A stretch of DNA of 5,640 nucleotides from Deltaproteobacteria bacterium. Lineage in GTDB: Bacteria > Desulfobacterota_B > Binatia > Binatales > Binataceae. The notes under the pieces are model-generated. The model did not search any database, was not told the origin of the DNA, and saw only the letters and a program-made list of their open reading frames with translations. Within the stretch, counting starts at the first letter, position 1. Every line of letters starts with the position of its first letter. The position numbers and the translations under genes are program-made. Below, one piece after another: positions 5,372 through 5,640 of this stretch. The stretch covers positions 1 through 5,640 of the forward strand of contig JAKAVX010000199.1 of the NCBI GenBank assembly GCA_021827465.1. The letters run 5' to 3'.

Positions 5372-5640
5372 TTAGTTTTGCCCGCCCACGATTGAACGCG
5401 CTTCGGCGGGTCGTTCCGCTCTCAAAATCTCCTTCACCTCGTCGTCGGTCACCTGGTGGAAGTCGCGGTAGAATTGACCGACGGCGAAGAAATTTCCGGG
5501 CGTCTCGAGACAGACAATTTCGTCGGCTTCGCCGCGCAACGCTTCCACGCTCTCCACCGGGGCGACCGGGACCGCGAGCACGAGCTGTTTCGGTTTCTCC
5601 CGGCGCACGCCGCGCAGAGCGGCCCGCACCGAGGAACCGG
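5372..5640 (-). CDS. Phosphoribosyltransferase-domain protein, C-terminal end (gene continues beyond window)
   Basis: Only the last 88 residues are in view; the frame is open to the window edge, so the gene begins further right. The first visible residues, GSSVRAALRG, match the end of the PRPP-binding loop (usually DDG-x-x-T-G-x-T/S-x-R-A-A) of type I phosphoribosyltransferases. The remainder, with VLAVPVAPVESVEAL, then DEIVCLETP, then FFAVGQFYRDFHQVTDDEV, is typical of a widespread group annotated as phosphoribosyltransferase, sometimes fused to a hydrolase domain; its substrate is unknown. The GTG at 5629 is an internal codon, not the start, because the PRPP loop runs through it. The stop is 19 bases before the Hsp20 start. 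As a probable PRPP user it pairs with the PRPP synthetase at the other end of the window; that link is inferred. Confidence 0.85.
   Translation of the reverse strand, partial: GSSVRAALRGVRREKPKQLVLAVPVAPVESVEALRGEADEIVCLETPGNFFAVGQFYRDFHQVTDDEVKEILRAERPAEARSIVGGQN

Noticed and set aside
1..5640. CRISPR array, tRNA/rRNA gene, insertion sequence or attachment-site repeat
   Set aside because: No regularly spaced repeats, cloverleaf, transposase frame or flanking direct repeats were found by reading both strands.

Overview
The window is bacterial chromosomal DNA, GC-rich by eye at roughly 60%. It carries six recognisable genes and one small unassigned gene, tightly packed. The mix of a short B12-dependent ribonucleotide reductase, a long-tailed TraR/DksA protein, and a phosphoribosyltransferase, Hsp20 and CBS gene string suggests a Gram-negative environmental lineage, for example Deltaproteobacteria-like or a related uncultured phylum such as Binatota or NC10. 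That placement is inferred from gene style, since no taxonomic marker is present. There are no rRNA or tRNA genes, insertion sequences or CRISPR arrays.

Left part (1-2952): a PRPP synthetase homologue on the minus strand (23-961) and a class II ribonucleotide reductase on the plus strand (1219-2952) are divergent across a 257-base intergenic region. One makes PRPP, the activated sugar used in nucleotide synthesis. The other turns ribonucleotides into deoxyribonucleotides, so the pair fits nucleotide supply. The intergenic region holds an A/T-richer patch with nested inverted repeats and two mini-ORFs, but no convincing promoter, cobalamin riboswitch or NrdR box.

Middle part (2953-3504): a 130-base spacer with several GC-rich stem-loops is followed by a 60-codon gene with a good ribosome binding site, whose product resembles short phage-associated helical proteins. 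Then comes 239 bases of noncoding DNA containing an imperfect long hairpin.

Right part (3505-5640): all genes are on the minus strand. Read in their own direction they are the C-terminal end of a phosphoribosyltransferase (cut by the window edge), an Hsp20 chaperone 19 bases later, a two-CBS-domain protein 62 bases later, then 190 bases with three stem-loops, then a TraR/DksA zinc-finger protein. The first three look like one operon. DksA may be transcribed separately or by read-through.

Taken together the window reads as a stress and nucleotide-status neighbourhood: PRPP production and use, dNTP synthesis without oxygen dependence, protein-folding protection, adenylate sensing (CBS) and RNA polymerase control (DksA). 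No single element is clearly a new system. The most promising points are the phosphoribosyltransferase-Hsp20-CBS string near a divergent PRPP synthetase, the small phage-like gene, and the structured spacers.
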